A stretch of DNA of 64,000 bases from Candidatus Homeothermus arabinoxylanisolvens (GCA_001689405.1 LUJO01000042.1:62001-126000), one strand, 5' to 3'; positions 8,321-17,415 are shown, counted from the stretch's first letter. A program made the numbers and translations. Notes: generated by a model from the letters alone, not told the origin.

Positions 8321-8354
8321 GATGCAATCATATTATAGATGCAATCATATTATA
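8321..8354. repeat. Two perfect tandem copies of a 17-bp sequence
   Basis: GATGCAATCATATTATA occurs twice head to tail (8321-8337 and 8338-8354) in the intergenic region between the divergent HAD and mazG genes. It lies about 50-80 bp ahead of the mazG -7 box, where an operator for a dimeric regulator could sit. Nothing else recognisable was seen between 8218 and 8380. Confidence 0.7.
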
Positions 8355-8403
8355 AAGGAGGATTGAAATAGGGCGGGAATTTCGGTTTTTGGATTTTTAT
8401 GTG

Positions 8404-8411
8404 TAAATTTG
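8404..8411 (+). promoter_or_regulatory. -7 promoter box for the mazG operon
   Basis: TAAATTTG matches TAnnTTTG and ends 19 bp before the mazG ATG. A weak TTCG at 8381-8384 sits at 19-bp spacing. Confidence 0.5.
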
Positions 8412-8430
8412 TGTCAATAAATTATAGGAT

Positions 8431-9225
8431 ATGAAACATTCCCGTCAGGAAAAAATAGAGGCGTTGGGGCGCGTGATCGATACGCTCGACCGTCTTAGAG
8501 TGGAGTGCCCGTGGGACCGTAAACAGACCAACGAATCGTTGCGTACCAATACGATAGAGGAGGTCTATGAACTTTGTGACGCTTTGTTGAACGATGACAA
8601 TCCCAATATATGCAAAGAGTTGGGCGATGTGCTGCTTCACGTGCTGTTTTATGCCAAAATCGGTGAGGAAAAAGATGAGTTTGACATAGCCGAAGTGGCC
8701 GACCGCCTGAATAAGAAACTGATATTTCGCCATCCCCATGTGTTTGGCTCCGTGCATGTCGACGGCGCTCATGACGTGGAGCTGAACTGGGAGCAGATAA
8801 AACTGAAGGAGAAAGACGGCAATAAGACGGTGCTGTCGGGTGTGCCGGCATCGCTCCCCGCCATGATAAAGGCTGACCGCATACAGGAGAAGGCCGCCAA
8901 CGTCGGTTTTGACTGGGAGGAGCCGCGTCAGGTGTGGGATAAGGTCAAGGAGGAGGTAGCGGAATTTGACCGCGAGATTGACCGCATGGACCGCGAGAAG
9001 ATGGTGGAGGAGTTTGGCGACGTGCTCTTCAGCATGATCAATGCCGCCCGCCTTTATAAAATAAATCCGGAGAATGCTCTGGAGAAGACCAACCGCAAGT
9101 TCATATCGCGTTTTAACTATGTCGAGGCCAAGGCTAAGGAGTCGGGGCGTCAGCTTAAGGAGATGACTCTTGAAGAGATGGACCGTTTGTGGAATGAAGC
9201 TAAACACTTAGGTACAATAAAATGA
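8431..9225 (+). CDS. mazG: Nucleoside triphosphate pyrophosphohydrolase MazG
   Basis: A 264-residue MazG that hydrolyses NTPs/dNTPs to NMP and pyrophosphate, serving as a house-cleaning and stress-response enzyme. The N-terminal signature LRVECPWDRKQTNESLRTN is followed by the Mg-binding EEVYEL...KELGDVLLHV block (E-x2-E...E-x2-D). A second MazG domain follows from about residue 130, with EEVAEFD and EFGDVLFSMINAAR carrying the same acidic pattern. It is first in a plus-strand operon with the anchored small protein, topB, the Nudix hydrolase and the Cys-rich peptide; the next gene starts 10 bp downstream. Confidence 0.95.
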   Translation: MKHSRQEKIEALGRVIDTLDRLRVECPWDRKQTNESLRTNTIEEVYELCDALLNDDNPNICKELGDVLLHVLFYAKIGEEKDEFDIAEVADRLNKKLIFRHPHVFGSVHVDGAHDVELNWEQIKLKEKDGNKTVLSGVPASLPAMIKADRIQEKAANVGFDWEEPRQVWDKVKEEVAEFDREIDRMDREKMVEEFGDVLFSMINAARLYKINPENALEKTNRKFISRFNYVEAKAKESGRQLKEMTLEEMDRLWNEAKHLGTIK

Positions 9226-9235
9226 TATAGCCGTT

Positions 9236-9661
9236 ATGGACAGCAAGAAAAATAACAGAGTGTGGATTTTCGGGTTTGCTGTGGCGTTTTTGCTTGTCAC
9301 CGCATTCGTGTCATATGCCCGGAGTGAGCGCAAGCCCCGCTATAGTCTTAGCGACGGACAGCACCTGACTCTTGTTATAGACAGCATAGATTATCGTGCC
9401 GACCTTACCCGTATGTACGGTAAGTTTGTGGGCCGTCCCCATACATCGCAGCAAGTGAAGTCGATAACGCTTCATAACGGTGCGCGCAGCTATGCGGCCA
9501 CCGACATTGACGGCGTGGACTTTAACCGGTGGTTTCAGTGGGAGGATGACGGCGTGATTCCCGTCGAGATCGATTTTGACAAGATGCCGGAAGTAAAAAC
9601 GGGCCGGCTTGTCATAGTGACGCCCCGCGGCACTGACAGCTGTACAATGACCAAACAATAA
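9236..9661 (+). CDS. Membrane-anchored hypothetical protein
   Basis: A 141-residue protein I do not recognise. A Lys-rich N-terminus (MDSKKNNR) is followed by one hydrophobic segment, VWIFGFAVAFLLVTAFVSYA, so it is probably a signal-anchored or secreted protein with a ~110-residue beta-rich domain outside. That domain has no cysteines until TDSCTMT near the C-terminus. It is tightly packed between mazG and topB (10-bp and 11-bp gaps), which indicates co-transcription but not an obvious shared function. Confidence 0.7.
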   Translation: MDSKKNNRVWIFGFAVAFLLVTAFVSYARSERKPRYSLSDGQHLTLVIDSIDYRADLTRMYGKFVGRPHTSQQVKSITLHNGARSYAATDIDGVDFNRWFQWEDDGVIPVEIDFDKMPEVKTGRLVIVTPRGTDSCTMTKQ

Positions 9662-9672
9662 CTGCACCGCCG

Positions 9673-11718
9673 GTGAAACTGTGTATTACCGAGAAACCGA
9701 GTGTCGCCAAGGACATTGCCGCCATACTGGGCGCCGATCATCGTTGCGACGGTTATTACGAGGGGGGTGACTATAAGGTCACTTGGACTTTCGGCCACCT
9801 GTGTACCCTCAAGGAGCCGGCCGATTATACCGACTTGTGGAAGCGGTGGTCACTGGGCGCGTTGCCCATGATACCCGGACGGTTCGGCATAAAGCTCATA
9901 GCCGACAAGGGCATAGAGAAGCAGTTCGGCATTATTAAAAATCTTATAGGTGAAGCCGACGAGGTGATAAACTGCGGCGATGCCGGGCAGGAGGGTGAGC
10001 TGATACAACGCTGGGTCATGCAGAAAGCCGAGATAAAATGTCCGGTGAAGCGCCTGTGGATAAGTTCGCTTACCGACGAGTCGATACGCGAAGGCTTCAA
10101 GTCGCTTAAGCCTGAAAAGGACTATGACCGGCTGTATCATGCCGGACTCTCGCGGGCCATAGGCGACTGGATACTCGGCATGAACGCCACCCGCCTGTAT
10201 TCGCTCAAGTATTCCGCTCCGGGCAATGTGCTCTCGATAGGCCGTGTGCAGACCCCCACGCTTGCACTTATCGTGCAGCGCCATCACGAGATAGCCAACT
10301 TCAAGCCGGAGGATTACTGGGAGTTGAAGACCCTATACCGCGACGTTACATTCAATGCCGTATCGGGACGCTTCAAGACTCAGGAGGCTGCCGAGGAGGC
10401 GCTCGCAAAGATTTCCGATAAACCGTTTGCCATAGTTGACGTGGCCGACAAGCAGGGGCGCGAGGCCCCTCCGCGCCTTTTCGACCTCACGTCGCTTCAG
10501 GTGGAGTGCAACAAAAAGTGGGGATGGACAGCCGATGATACGCTGAGGCTCATACAGTCGCTTTATGAAAAGAAAGTCACTACATATCCGCGTGTCGATA
10601 CGACATATCTTAGCGATGACATATACCCAAAGGTTCCCGGCATATTGAAGCAGATGACTCCCTATGCCGGACTTACGGCTCCGATTGTCGATAAGAAACT
10701 GCCTAAATCGAAGAAAGTTTTCGATAATTCGAAGGTGACCGACCACCATGCCATAATACCTACTGGACAGTCGCCGTCGTCGCTTGTAGGGGACGAACGC
10801 AAGCTTTACCACCTAATAGCCCTGCGTTTCATATCGGCGTTTTATCCCGACTGCACGTTCCGTTCGACGACAGTCAACGGTGTGGCCGGCGATGTCGGCT
10901 TCAAGGCGAGCGGAAAGGTTATTGTAGCGCCCGGATGGCGTGCGGTCTACGCCGGCAAGGACGGTAATGAGCAGGAGGGCGCCGACAAGGATGACGACAA
11001 CAGGATATTGCCCCCCTTTGAAGTCGGGGAGAGCGGCCCGCACGAGCCCTCTCTTCTGAAAAAACAGACACAGCCGCCCAAGCTGTACACTGAAGGCACC
11101 CTGTTGCGGGCCATGGAGTCGGCCGGAAAGACCGTCGACGACGAGGAGTTGCGCGAGGCCATGAAGGAGAACGGCATTGGCCGGCCTTCTACACGCGCAT
11201 CAATCATCGAGACCCTCTTCAAGCGCCGCTATATATACCGCGAGCGTAAAAACATTCAGGCTTCGCAGGCCGGAATCGACCTTATAGCCACAATAAACGA
11301 GGAACTGCTGAAAAGCGCCAAGCTTACCGGACTGTGGGAGAACAAGCTGCGGCGCATAGAACGAGGCGAGTTCTCGGCCGCCGAGTTCATCTCGGAACTG
11401 AAGACGCTTATAGGCGACATAGTGATAAATGTGTTGAGCGACAACTCCTCGCGCCAGATAGAGGTTAAAACCGAGGAAAAAGAGCAGCCTGACAAGCCGA
11501 AGAAAAAGCGCACTCGTGCACCCTCGGTAAAGAGTCTTGACGATATACAGTGTCCGTTATGCGGCAAGGGCCACCTGCTTAAGGGACGCGCGGCTTACGG
11601 ATGCAGCGAGTTTCGCGGCGGTTGCGGATTGCGTATAGATTTCTCGGAGTGCGGCGCCGGCCTTACTCCGGCAAAGGTAGCGGCTTACATAAAGAAAAAA
11701 TATAGACATGAGCAGTGA
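9673..11718 (+). CDS. topB: DNA topoisomerase III
   Basis: A 681-residue type IA topoisomerase that relaxes and decatenates DNA. The TOPRIM domain starts at the N-terminus (LCITEKPSVAKDIA) with the acidic triad in INCGDAGQEGELI. The catalytic Tyr is in TTYPRVDTTYLSDDIY near residue 310, and VTDHHAIIPTG and ENGIGRPSTRASIIE follow as in the family. A single four-Cys zinc finger closes the protein (CPLCGKG...CSEFRGGC). The start is GTG at 9673; no ATG is available near the TOPRIM beginning. Its end overlaps the Nudix gene by 11 bp. Confidence 0.96.
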   Translation: MKLCITEKPSVAKDIAAILGADHRCDGYYEGGDYKVTWTFGHLCTLKEPADYTDLWKRWSLGALPMIPGRFGIKLIADKGIEKQFGIIKNLIGEADEVINCGDAGQEGELIQRWVMQKAEIKCPVKRLWISSLTDESIREGFKSLKPEKDYDRLYHAGLSRAIGDWILGMNATRLYSLKYSAPGNVLSIGRVQTPTLALIVQRHHEIANFKPEDYWELKTLYRDVTFNAVSGRFKTQEAAEEALAKISDKPFAIVDVADKQGREAPPRLFDLTSLQVECNKKWGWTADDTLRLIQSLYEKKVTTYPRVDTTYLSDDIYPKVPGILKQMTPYAGLTAPIVDKKLPKSKKVFDNSKVTDHHAIIPTGQSPSSLVGDERKLYHLIALRFISAFYPDCTFRSTTVNGVAGDVGFKASGKVIVAPGWRAVYAGKDGNEQEGADKDDDNRILPPFEVGESGPHEPSLLKKQTQPPKLYTEGTLLRAMESAGKTVDDEELREAMKENGIGRPSTRASIIETLFKRRYIYRERKNIQASQAGIDLIATINEELLKSAKLTGLWENKLRRIERGEFSAAEFISELKTLIGDIVINVLSDNSSRQIEVKTEEKEQPDKPKKKRTRAPSVKSLDDIQCPLCGKGHLLKGRAAYGCSEFRGGCGLRIDFSECGAGLTPAKVAAYIKKKYRHEQ

Positions 11719-12217
11719 AGAATTGTTTCCCATTGTGGATGAACACGGTAACGTCATCGGAAGCGCCACGAGGCGGGATTGTCACGGCGGCTCTATGCTG
11801 CTGCATCCTGTAGTGCACCTGCATGTTATGCGCAAGGGCGGCTTCCTGTATCTGCAGAAGCGTGCCATGGACAAGGATATACAGCCCGGAAAGTGGGACA
11901 CGGCTGTCGGCGGACATGTGGACTTCGGCGAGTCGATAACCGATGCTCTTTTCCGTGAGGCTTCGGAGGAGCTCGGTCTGCGTGGTTTCGTACCCTCAAA
12001 GCTGCCTCCTTATGTCTTTAAGTCCGATAGGGAGCGGGAGCTGGTAAATCCGTACTATGTCATGGTGGGTGAGGACGAGGTACTCACACCCGATCCGGGA
12101 GAGATAACCGAAGGCCGCTTCTGGCACATCGACGAGATAAAGGCCGGAGTGGGGCAAGGAGTGTTCACTCCCAATTTTGAAAACGAGTTTGAACTTATAA
12201 AAGATTATATAAAGTGA
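11708..12217 (+). CDS. Nudix hydrolase (IDI/YfcD-like)
   Basis: A 169-residue Nudix protein. The full Nudix box GHVDFGESITDALFREASEELGL is seen near residues 77-99 with all consensus Glu residues. The N-terminus (ELFPIVDEHGNVIGSATR) followed by a His-rich strand (LHPVVHLHVM) resembles the isopentenyl-diphosphate isomerase-like subgroup, which is often active on NDP or phosphoanhydride compounds. It starts inside the end of topB and ends in a GTGA overlap with the next gene, so translation of all three is likely coupled. Exact substrate is unknown. Confidence 0.88.
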   Translation: MSSEELFPIVDEHGNVIGSATRRDCHGGSMLLHPVVHLHVMRKGGFLYLQKRAMDKDIQPGKWDTAVGGHVDFGESITDALFREASEELGLRGFVPSKLPPYVFKSDRERELVNPYYVMVGEDEVLTPDPGEITEGRFWHIDEIKAGVGQGVFTPNFENEFELIKDYIK

Positions 12218-12456
12218 CTGTTTGCTGGACTTCGACCGACTTTTTGCTGCAATGGATGTGGGTGGCATTGATTGTGGTATGTGCCGTTATATTGGCGGTA
12301 AGGCATCTGCGTAAATCATGGCGACGCGCGCATAGCGGCAAGGCTCCGCAATGTGCGGGCTGTCCTCTGTCAGAATCGTGTGAGAAAGATGATGCGCGCC
12401 TGTTGGAGTGTGCGGCAAAGAACGACAATGGCGGCAGTGGCTGCTGCGGTAGCTGA
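12214..12456 (+). CDS. Small Cys-rich single-pass membrane protein (FeoB-associated-like)
   Basis: An 80-residue protein with one membrane helix (WMWVALIVVCAVILAV) and a cytosolic-type Cys-rich tail (CAGCPLSESC ... CCGS). This layout resembles the FeoB-associated Cys-rich membrane protein family, though no feoB is in this window. The GTG at 12214 overlaps the Nudix stop codon; an internal ATG at 12256 is an alternative start that would truncate the first 14 residues. Metal or iron-sulfur binding is inferred from the cysteines only. Confidence 0.65.
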   Translation: MTVCWTSTDFLLQWMWVALIVVCAVILAVRHLRKSWRRAHSGKAPQCAGCPLSESCEKDDARLLECAAKNDNGGSGCCGS

Positions 12457-12467
12457 CCTGATCTGCG

Positions 12468-13250
12468 CTATTCGTCCTGCACAAGCTGTGACAGCCGGTG
12501 TTCGAGATCGGTCGACGACATGCGGCTTGTGATTTTGCCTTTGTAGGCAAACGATATTCCTCCCGTCTCTTCGCTGACCACTACCGCGGCTGCGTCAGTG
12601 GCCTGACTGATGCCGAGCGCCGAGCGGTGTCGCAGACCCATCGAACGCGGTATGTTTGTATCATGACTTACCGGCAGTATGCATCCCGCCGCTTTTATGC
12701 GGTCATGGGCTATGATGAGCGCTCCGTCATGGAGTGGCGAATTCTTGAAAAATATGTTTTCGATAAGCCGCGAGTTGATGGTTGCGTCGATGACATCGCC
12801 GGTCTTTTCATAGTTCTCAAGAGGAATGGACTGTTCTATCACAATCAATGCTCCGGTTTTGGATTTGGACATGGACATACAGGCATAGACTATGGGCATT
12901 ACCCAGCGGCGGGCGTCGGTGCTGTGGTCCTTATGGCCGCGGTGATGCCGCAGTATGTTGCGCAGGAAGTGCCACCGCTTGTGGTTGCCGAGTTCCACGA
13001 GAAAGCGCCTTATCTGGTCCTGAAACAGTATGACGAGTATTATAAGCCCTATCGACATGACCTTGTCGAGAATTGTGCCTATCAGTCTCATCTCGAATAT
13101 CTCCGACGCCACTACCCAGACTATGATGAATGCGAGTACGCCGAAAAATATATTGATTGTGCCCGACTCTTTCATTATGCGGTACAGATAGAATAGTAGC
13201 AGGGCCACTATGATTATGTCGAGAGCGTCTTTTATGCCGAATGGAGTCAT
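12468..13250 (-). CDS. cdaA: Diadenylate cyclase CdaA (c-di-AMP synthase)
   Basis: A 260-residue membrane-bound enzyme that joins two ATP to c-di-AMP. Three N-terminal hydrophobic segments (residues ~10-75) are followed by the DAC domain with the catalytic motifs SPLHDGALII (DGA) and GLRHRSALGI (RHR) and by ATDAAAVVVSEETGGIS. It overlaps folP by 4 bp, so folP-cdaA is one operon; this differs from the glmM-linked arrangement known in Firmicutes. Second-messenger outputs in Bacteroidota include osmolyte and envelope control, which is inference here. Confidence 0.95.
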   Translation of the reverse strand: MTPFGIKDALDIIIVALLLFYLYRIMKESGTINIFFGVLAFIIVWVVASEIFEMRLIGTILDKVMSIGLIILVILFQDQIRRFLVELGNHKRWHFLRNILRHHRGHKDHSTDARRWVMPIVYACMSMSKSKTGALIVIEQSIPLENYEKTGDVIDATINSRLIENIFFKNSPLHDGALIIAHDRIKAAGCILPVSHDTNIPRSMGLRHRSALGISQATDAAAVVVSEETGGISFAYKGKITSRMSSTDLEHRLSQLVQDE

Positions 13251-14107
13251 AGACCTGATTGCGGATTAAGGGTTAGAGAAACTGTTTTTATTGTGTCGGC
13301 AGCCGCTTTCACGTCGTGTACGCGCAGTATCGAGGCGCCTTTCATCAGTGCTATGGTGTTGGCGGCAACGGTGCCGGACAGAGCGTCGGCCGGTTCAACG
13401 CCGAGGGGCTTGTAGATCATCGACTTGCGCGACATGCCTACCAGAAGAGGACGTTCAAATACATGAAACAGTTCAAGGTCGTGGAGCAGCCGGTAGTTTT
13501 GCGATACTGTTTTTGCGAAGCCGAATCCCGGGTCGACTATTACGTCATTTACGCCGAGAAGAGCCAACCGGTTGATTTTCGCGGCAATCTCGGCAAGAAC
13601 GTCGGCGGTGACGTCGTTGTAGTCGGTAAGGGTGCTCATGGTGGCCGGTGTGCCGCGCATGTGCATAAGTATGTATGGCACGTTCAGGCATGCCACCGTA
13701 TCGGCCATGTCCGGGTCAAGGTCACCGCCCGATATGTCGTTTATTATGTCGGCACCGAGCTGGGTCACGGCATGACGTGCCACTTCGGCGCGAAATGTAT
13801 CGACACTCAGTATGACGTCGGGAGCCGCTTTTCTTACGGCTTTTATGCCCTCTGCAAGGCGGTCGAGCTCTTCTTGCGGCGACACGTCGTCGGCCGACTG
13901 GCGTGAGGAGTATGCGCCTATATCGATCCAGTCGGCTCCGTCGTTTATCATCTCGGAAACACGCCTGACTATGGCATCGCGTCCCGCTACCCGCGAGCCG
14001 CTGTAAAATGAGTCGGGAGTGACGTTGATTATTCCGGCTATGACGGGCCGTTCATATGTTATCAGCTCGCCTTGTCGATTGATTGAAAACGTCTTAAACT
14101 TTCTCAC
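13247..14107 (-). CDS. folP: Dihydropteroate synthase
   Basis: A 286-residue cytosolic enzyme of folate synthesis that condenses 7,8-dihydropterin pyrophosphate with p-aminobenzoate. Family motifs are IINVTPDSFYSGSRV near residue 26, DWIDIGAYSSRQSADDVS near 59, LSVDTFRAEVA near 100, NDISGG near 125, and VDPGFGFAKT near 190. The KSMIY block late in the protein matches the conserved Ser/Arg-Lys phosphate pocket (GMSRKSMI). First gene of the folP-cdaA operon. No clear promoter box was found in the divergent spacer. Confidence 0.96.
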   Translation of the reverse strand: MRKFKTFSINRQGELITYERPVIAGIINVTPDSFYSGSRVAGRDAIVRRVSEMINDGADWIDIGAYSSRQSADDVSPQEELDRLAEGIKAVRKAAPDVILSVDTFRAEVARHAVTQLGADIINDISGGDLDPDMADTVACLNVPYILMHMRGTPATMSTLTDYNDVTADVLAEIAAKINRLALLGVNDVIVDPGFGFAKTVSQNYRLLHDLELFHVFERPLLVGMSRKSMIYKPLGVEPADALSGTVAANTIALMKGASILRVHDVKAAADTIKTVSLTLNPQSGL

Positions 14108-14217
14108 GCTGAAGGATGTGTTGAAACAATATATTAATATATGTGCGAATATACGTAAAATCCGTTTAACGGCAAAAAACTTTTTCTCGCATCTGGCACG
14201 TTACGGAAATAATTTTT

Positions 14218-14225
14218 TAAATTTG
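14218..14225 (+). promoter_or_regulatory. -7 promoter box for the iron-sulfur protein operon
   Basis: TAAATTTG, 31 bp ahead of the ATG at 14257, matches TAnnTTTG. The -33 region is not clear. Confidence 0.5.
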
Positions 14226-14256
14226 TAATTCAGTGCAAAATCATCATTAAAGTGCA

Positions 14257-15741
14257 ATGTTAAAAGTAATTCGTGTAATTCTCGCAGTGATATGCCTGTT
14301 GGCTGTCACGTTTCTGTTTCTGGATTTTACAGGCATAGGAGCACGGTATTTAGGATGGCTTGCCAAGTGGCAGTTCATCCCGGCCCTGCTTTCAACCGCC
14401 GTGGTGCCGTTGGCGGTGCTTATTATTCTGCCGTTTATATTCGGGCGTGTGTATTGCTCGGTATTGTGTCCGCTCGGCGTCATGCAGGATGTCATCTCGT
14501 GGGTTCATTGTAAGCTGAGCCGTCGCCATAAGTTCGGCTACCGCCGCCCGTTGACCCTCTTGCGCTGTGTGGTGCTTCTGCTTTTTGTCGTGGCGCTTAT
14601 GCTCGGACTGTCGAGACTTGCCGCCTTTATCGAGCCTTACAGCGAATATGGCCGCATCGTATCGTCCGTGTTAAGGCCTGCATATATCGAGGTCAACAAT
14701 ATCATCGCTGCCAATGAAGCTCCCGACAGTTACACATTTTATAATGTGGATTATTATGTGACTCTGTCGATGGTGGTAGTGGGCGTGGTGACGCTGCTCG
14801 TCGTCGGCGGATTGGCTTGGTGGAACGGACGTATATACTGCAACACGATATGTCCGGTGGGTACGATATTCGGATATATGTCGCAATTCTCTCTGCTCAA
14901 GCCTGTAATCGACTCGTCTAAATGTGTCAAGTGCGGCAAGTGTGCCCGTGAGTGCAAGGCCTCGTGCATCGATGCCAAAAACGAGCGTATCGACTATACA
15001 CGGTGTGTGGCCTGCATGGACTGTATAGGCAATTGCAGCACCGGCGCCATATCATATACTCTTCCTTCAAGGGTGAAAGTCAACAAAGGCAAGGACGACG
15101 GTGGCGCCCATGACAGCGGACGCCGTAGTTTCCTGACCGTAGGTGCGCTGCTTGCTGCGACGGCAGCCGTAAAGGCTCAGGAGAAAACGGTCGACGGAGG
15201 TCTTGCCGAGATTATAGACAAGAAAAAGCCGGAAAGACGTACACGCATAACGCCTCCGGGCAGTAAGAGCCATGACAATTTTTACCGTCACTGCACATCG
15301 TGTCAGCTGTGTGTCAGCAAGTGTCCCGAAGGGGTGCTGAGGCCATCTGTCGAGGCCGGTACGTTCATGCAGCCTGAAGTGAGCTACGAGCGGGGGTATT
15401 GCCGTCCGGAGTGTACCGACTGTTCGCAGGTATGTCCTGTCGGTGCCATCCTGCCGCTCGATGCTGCGGAGAAAAGCGCCGTGCAGGTGGGCCATGCGGT
15501 GTGGATACGCGAGAACTGTCTTCCCGCCGTCAATGGTACATCCTGCGGCAACTGCGCCCGTCATTGTCCTGTCGGCGCCATAACCATGATAGCTCTGAAC
15601 CCTGAAGACCCGGCGTCGCCGAAGGTGCCGTCGGTCAATACGGAGCGTTGCATCGGTTGCGGCGCGTGTGAGAATCTTTGTCCGGTGCGTCCGTTCAGCG
15701 CCATTTATGTTGAAGGTCACGAGATACACCGTATGGTCTGA
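14257..15741 (+). CDS. Polyferredoxin-type 4Fe-4S membrane protein (NapH-like N-terminus)
   Basis: A 494-residue integral membrane redox protein. The N-terminal half has four membrane segments and two NapH-like motifs at membrane faces (YCSVLCPLG and YCNTICPVG). It is followed by many cluster motifs: CVKCGKCARECKASC, CVACMDCIGNC, CTSCQLCVSKCPEG, a CxxxCxxCxxxCP motif, CGNCARHCPVGAI and CIGCGACENLC. Between cluster pairs is RRSFLTVGALLAATAAVKA, which looks like an internal Tat-type signal or second membrane anchor. Likely an electron conduit between the quinone pool or cytosol and an extracytoplasmic partner, probably the Tat-exported aldo/keto reductase 20 bp downstream (inference). Confidence 0.82.
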   Translation: MLKVIRVILAVICLLAVTFLFLDFTGIGARYLGWLAKWQFIPALLSTAVVPLAVLIILPFIFGRVYCSVLCPLGVMQDVISWVHCKLSRRHKFGYRRPLTLLRCVVLLLFVVALMLGLSRLAAFIEPYSEYGRIVSSVLRPAYIEVNNIIAANEAPDSYTFYNVDYYVTLSMVVVGVVTLLVVGGLAWWNGRIYCNTICPVGTIFGYMSQFSLLKPVIDSSKCVKCGKCARECKASCIDAKNERIDYTRCVACMDCIGNCSTGAISYTLPSRVKVNKGKDDGGAHDSGRRSFLTVGALLAATAAVKAQEKTVDGGLAEIIDKKKPERRTRITPPGSKSHDNFYRHCTSCQLCVSKCPEGVLRPSVEAGTFMQPEVSYERGYCRPECTDCSQVCPVGAILPLDAAEKSAVQVGHAVWIRENCLPAVNGTSCGNCARHCPVGAITMIALNPEDPASPKVPSVNTERCIGCGACENLCPVRPFSAIYVEGHEIHRMV

Positions 15742-15761
15742 TAGAAAAACGAATAAGATTT

Positions 15762-17156
15762 ATGGATAAAAATATAAAGATAGATCGCCGCCGATTTCTT
15801 CAGGTGCTGGGCGCCGGAAGCGCGGGCGTGGTATTGTCGCGTTGCGGTGTCAAAAAGAATGAAAACGGTGATGCTCCCGGCATAGCGTCGGGCAAGCCCT
15901 CCTCCGGTACGATGACTTACCGTACCAATCCTTCCACCGGCGACAAGGTGTCGATACTCGGTTACGGTTGCATGAGGCTGCCGACCAAGAATGAAAACGG
16001 GGAGGATGTGATAGATCAGGATGCCGTGAACCGTCAGGTCGACTATGCGCTGGCCCACGGAGTGAATTATTTTGATACGTCGCCCGCATACTGCAAGGGC
16101 AAGAGCGAGCAGGCGATGGGCATAGCATTGAGCCGCCATCCCCGTGACTCTTATTATATAGCTACTAAGTTGTCCAACTTCTCGCCCGATACGTGGCCTC
16201 GGGAAAAGTCGATAGCCATGTACCGCAACTCCATGAGGGAGCTTCAGGTCGACTATATAGACTATCTTTTGCTGCACGGCATAGGCATGGGCGGTATGGA
16301 GGCTTTCAACGGACGTTATATGGACAACGGAGTGCTTGACTTCCTCTGTAAGGAGAAAGAGGCAGGCCGCATACGCAATCTCGGTTTCTCCTATCACGGC
16401 GATGTCGAGGTGTTTGACAATCTTTTGTCAATGCACGACAGGGGAGAGGTGCACTGGGAGTTCGCGCAGATACAGATGAACTACATCGACTGGAAGCACG
16501 CCAAGGAGATAAATGAACGGAATACCGACGCGGAGTATCTGTATAACGAGCTTCACCGACGCGGCATTCCAGCCGTTATCATGGAGCCGCTGCTCGGCGG
16601 ACGTCTGGCGCAGGTCAACAACCATATAATGGAGGAGTACAAGCGTCGTCGTCCCGACGACAGCGTGGCGTCGTGGGCGTTCCGCTTTGCCGGCACTCCC
16701 GAAGGCATACTTACGGTGCTTAGCGGCATGACCTACATGGAGCATCTACAGGATAACATACATACTTATTCGCCGCTTGACCCGTGTAGCGACGAGGAGC
16801 TGGCTCTGCTTGAGACCTCGGCCCGGCTTATACTTGATTATCCCACGGTGCCGTGTACCGACTGCAAGTACTGCATGCCATGTCCTTACGGACTTGACAT
16901 ACCCGCTATATTCGCCCATTACAATAAGTGTGTCAACGAGGGCAATGTCCCCGAAGGTCTTCAGGATCCCAATTATGCCAAGGCACGCAAGGCGTTTCTG
17001 GTCGGTTATGACCGCTCGGTGCCGAAGTTGCGTCAGGCGTCGCACTGTATAGGTTGCGGAGTTTGTAAACCGCACTGTCCGCAGGGCATAAAGATACCGG
17101 ATCAGATGGCCCGTATTGACGCTTTTGTCGAAAAACTGAAGCAGAATCGTCCGTAG
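15762..17156 (+). CDS. Tat-exported aldo/keto reductase with C-terminal 4Fe-4S domain
   Basis: A 464-residue protein. A twin-arginine signal (DRRRFLQVLGAGSAG) leads to a possible lipobox at LSRCG. The aldo/keto reductase barrel starts at VSILGYGCMRLP and shows the catalytic tetrad regions FDTSPAY (Asp, Tyr), IATKLSN (Lys) and YLLLHG (His). The C-terminus adds a ferredoxin-like domain with CTDCKYCMPCPYG and CIGCGVCKPHCPQG. It follows the polyferredoxin gene by 20 bp. The combination suggests an extracytoplasmic reductase fed electrons through iron-sulfur clusters; the substrate is unknown. Confidence 0.87.
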   Translation: MDKNIKIDRRRFLQVLGAGSAGVVLSRCGVKKNENGDAPGIASGKPSSGTMTYRTNPSTGDKVSILGYGCMRLPTKNENGEDVIDQDAVNRQVDYALAHGVNYFDTSPAYCKGKSEQAMGIALSRHPRDSYYIATKLSNFSPDTWPREKSIAMYRNSMRELQVDYIDYLLLHGIGMGGMEAFNGRYMDNGVLDFLCKEKEAGRIRNLGFSYHGDVEVFDNLLSMHDRGEVHWEFAQIQMNYIDWKHAKEINERNTDAEYLYNELHRRGIPAVIMEPLLGGRLAQVNNHIMEEYKRRRPDDSVASWAFRFAGTPEGILTVLSGMTYMEHLQDNIHTYSPLDPCSDEELALLETSARLILDYPTVPCTDCKYCMPCPYGLDIPAIFAHYNKCVNEGNVPEGLQDPNYAKARKAFLVGYDRSVPKLRQASHCIGCGVCKPHCPQGIKIPDQMARIDAFVEKLKQNRP

Positions 17157-17172
17157 ATGGACCTTCGGTAGC

Positions 17173-17415
17173 ATGATACGGATTGGGAAATATCGGTTGG
17201 GGGTTGCTCCTGTCTCGATGGCCGCCGTTTTCGTGGCGCTGAGCCTGTGTGCTGTCATTGCGGCTGTAGGGCAGGCGCGACCCGAATATCCCGTGCCCTT
17301 ATATCAGCTCATACTCGTTAATGAAGGAATGGCGTTGGTGGCGACACTGGTATATGGTGTTTTCCTGCATTTGGCTATCTCTTTTGTTGATTATTTGAGA
17401 AATAAAAAACGATGA
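17173..17415 (+). CDS. Small two-helix membrane protein
   Basis: An 80-residue hydrophobic protein with two predicted membrane segments (MAAVFVALSLCAVIAAVG and GMALVATLVYGVFLHLAISF) and a basic C-terminus (RNKKR). It follows the reductase by 16 bp and overlaps the next gene by 4 bp, so it belongs to the same operon. I do not recognise a family; it may anchor or assist the redox pair. Confidence 0.6.
   Translation: MIRIGKYRLGVAPVSMAAVFVALSLCAVIAAVGQARPEYPVPLYQLILVNEGMALVATLVYGVFLHLAISFVDYLRNKKR

Noticed and set aside
14257..15741. Rnf or NapGH subunit
   Set aside because: The cluster motifs and membrane segments do not match any one subunit, and neighbours of those systems are absent.
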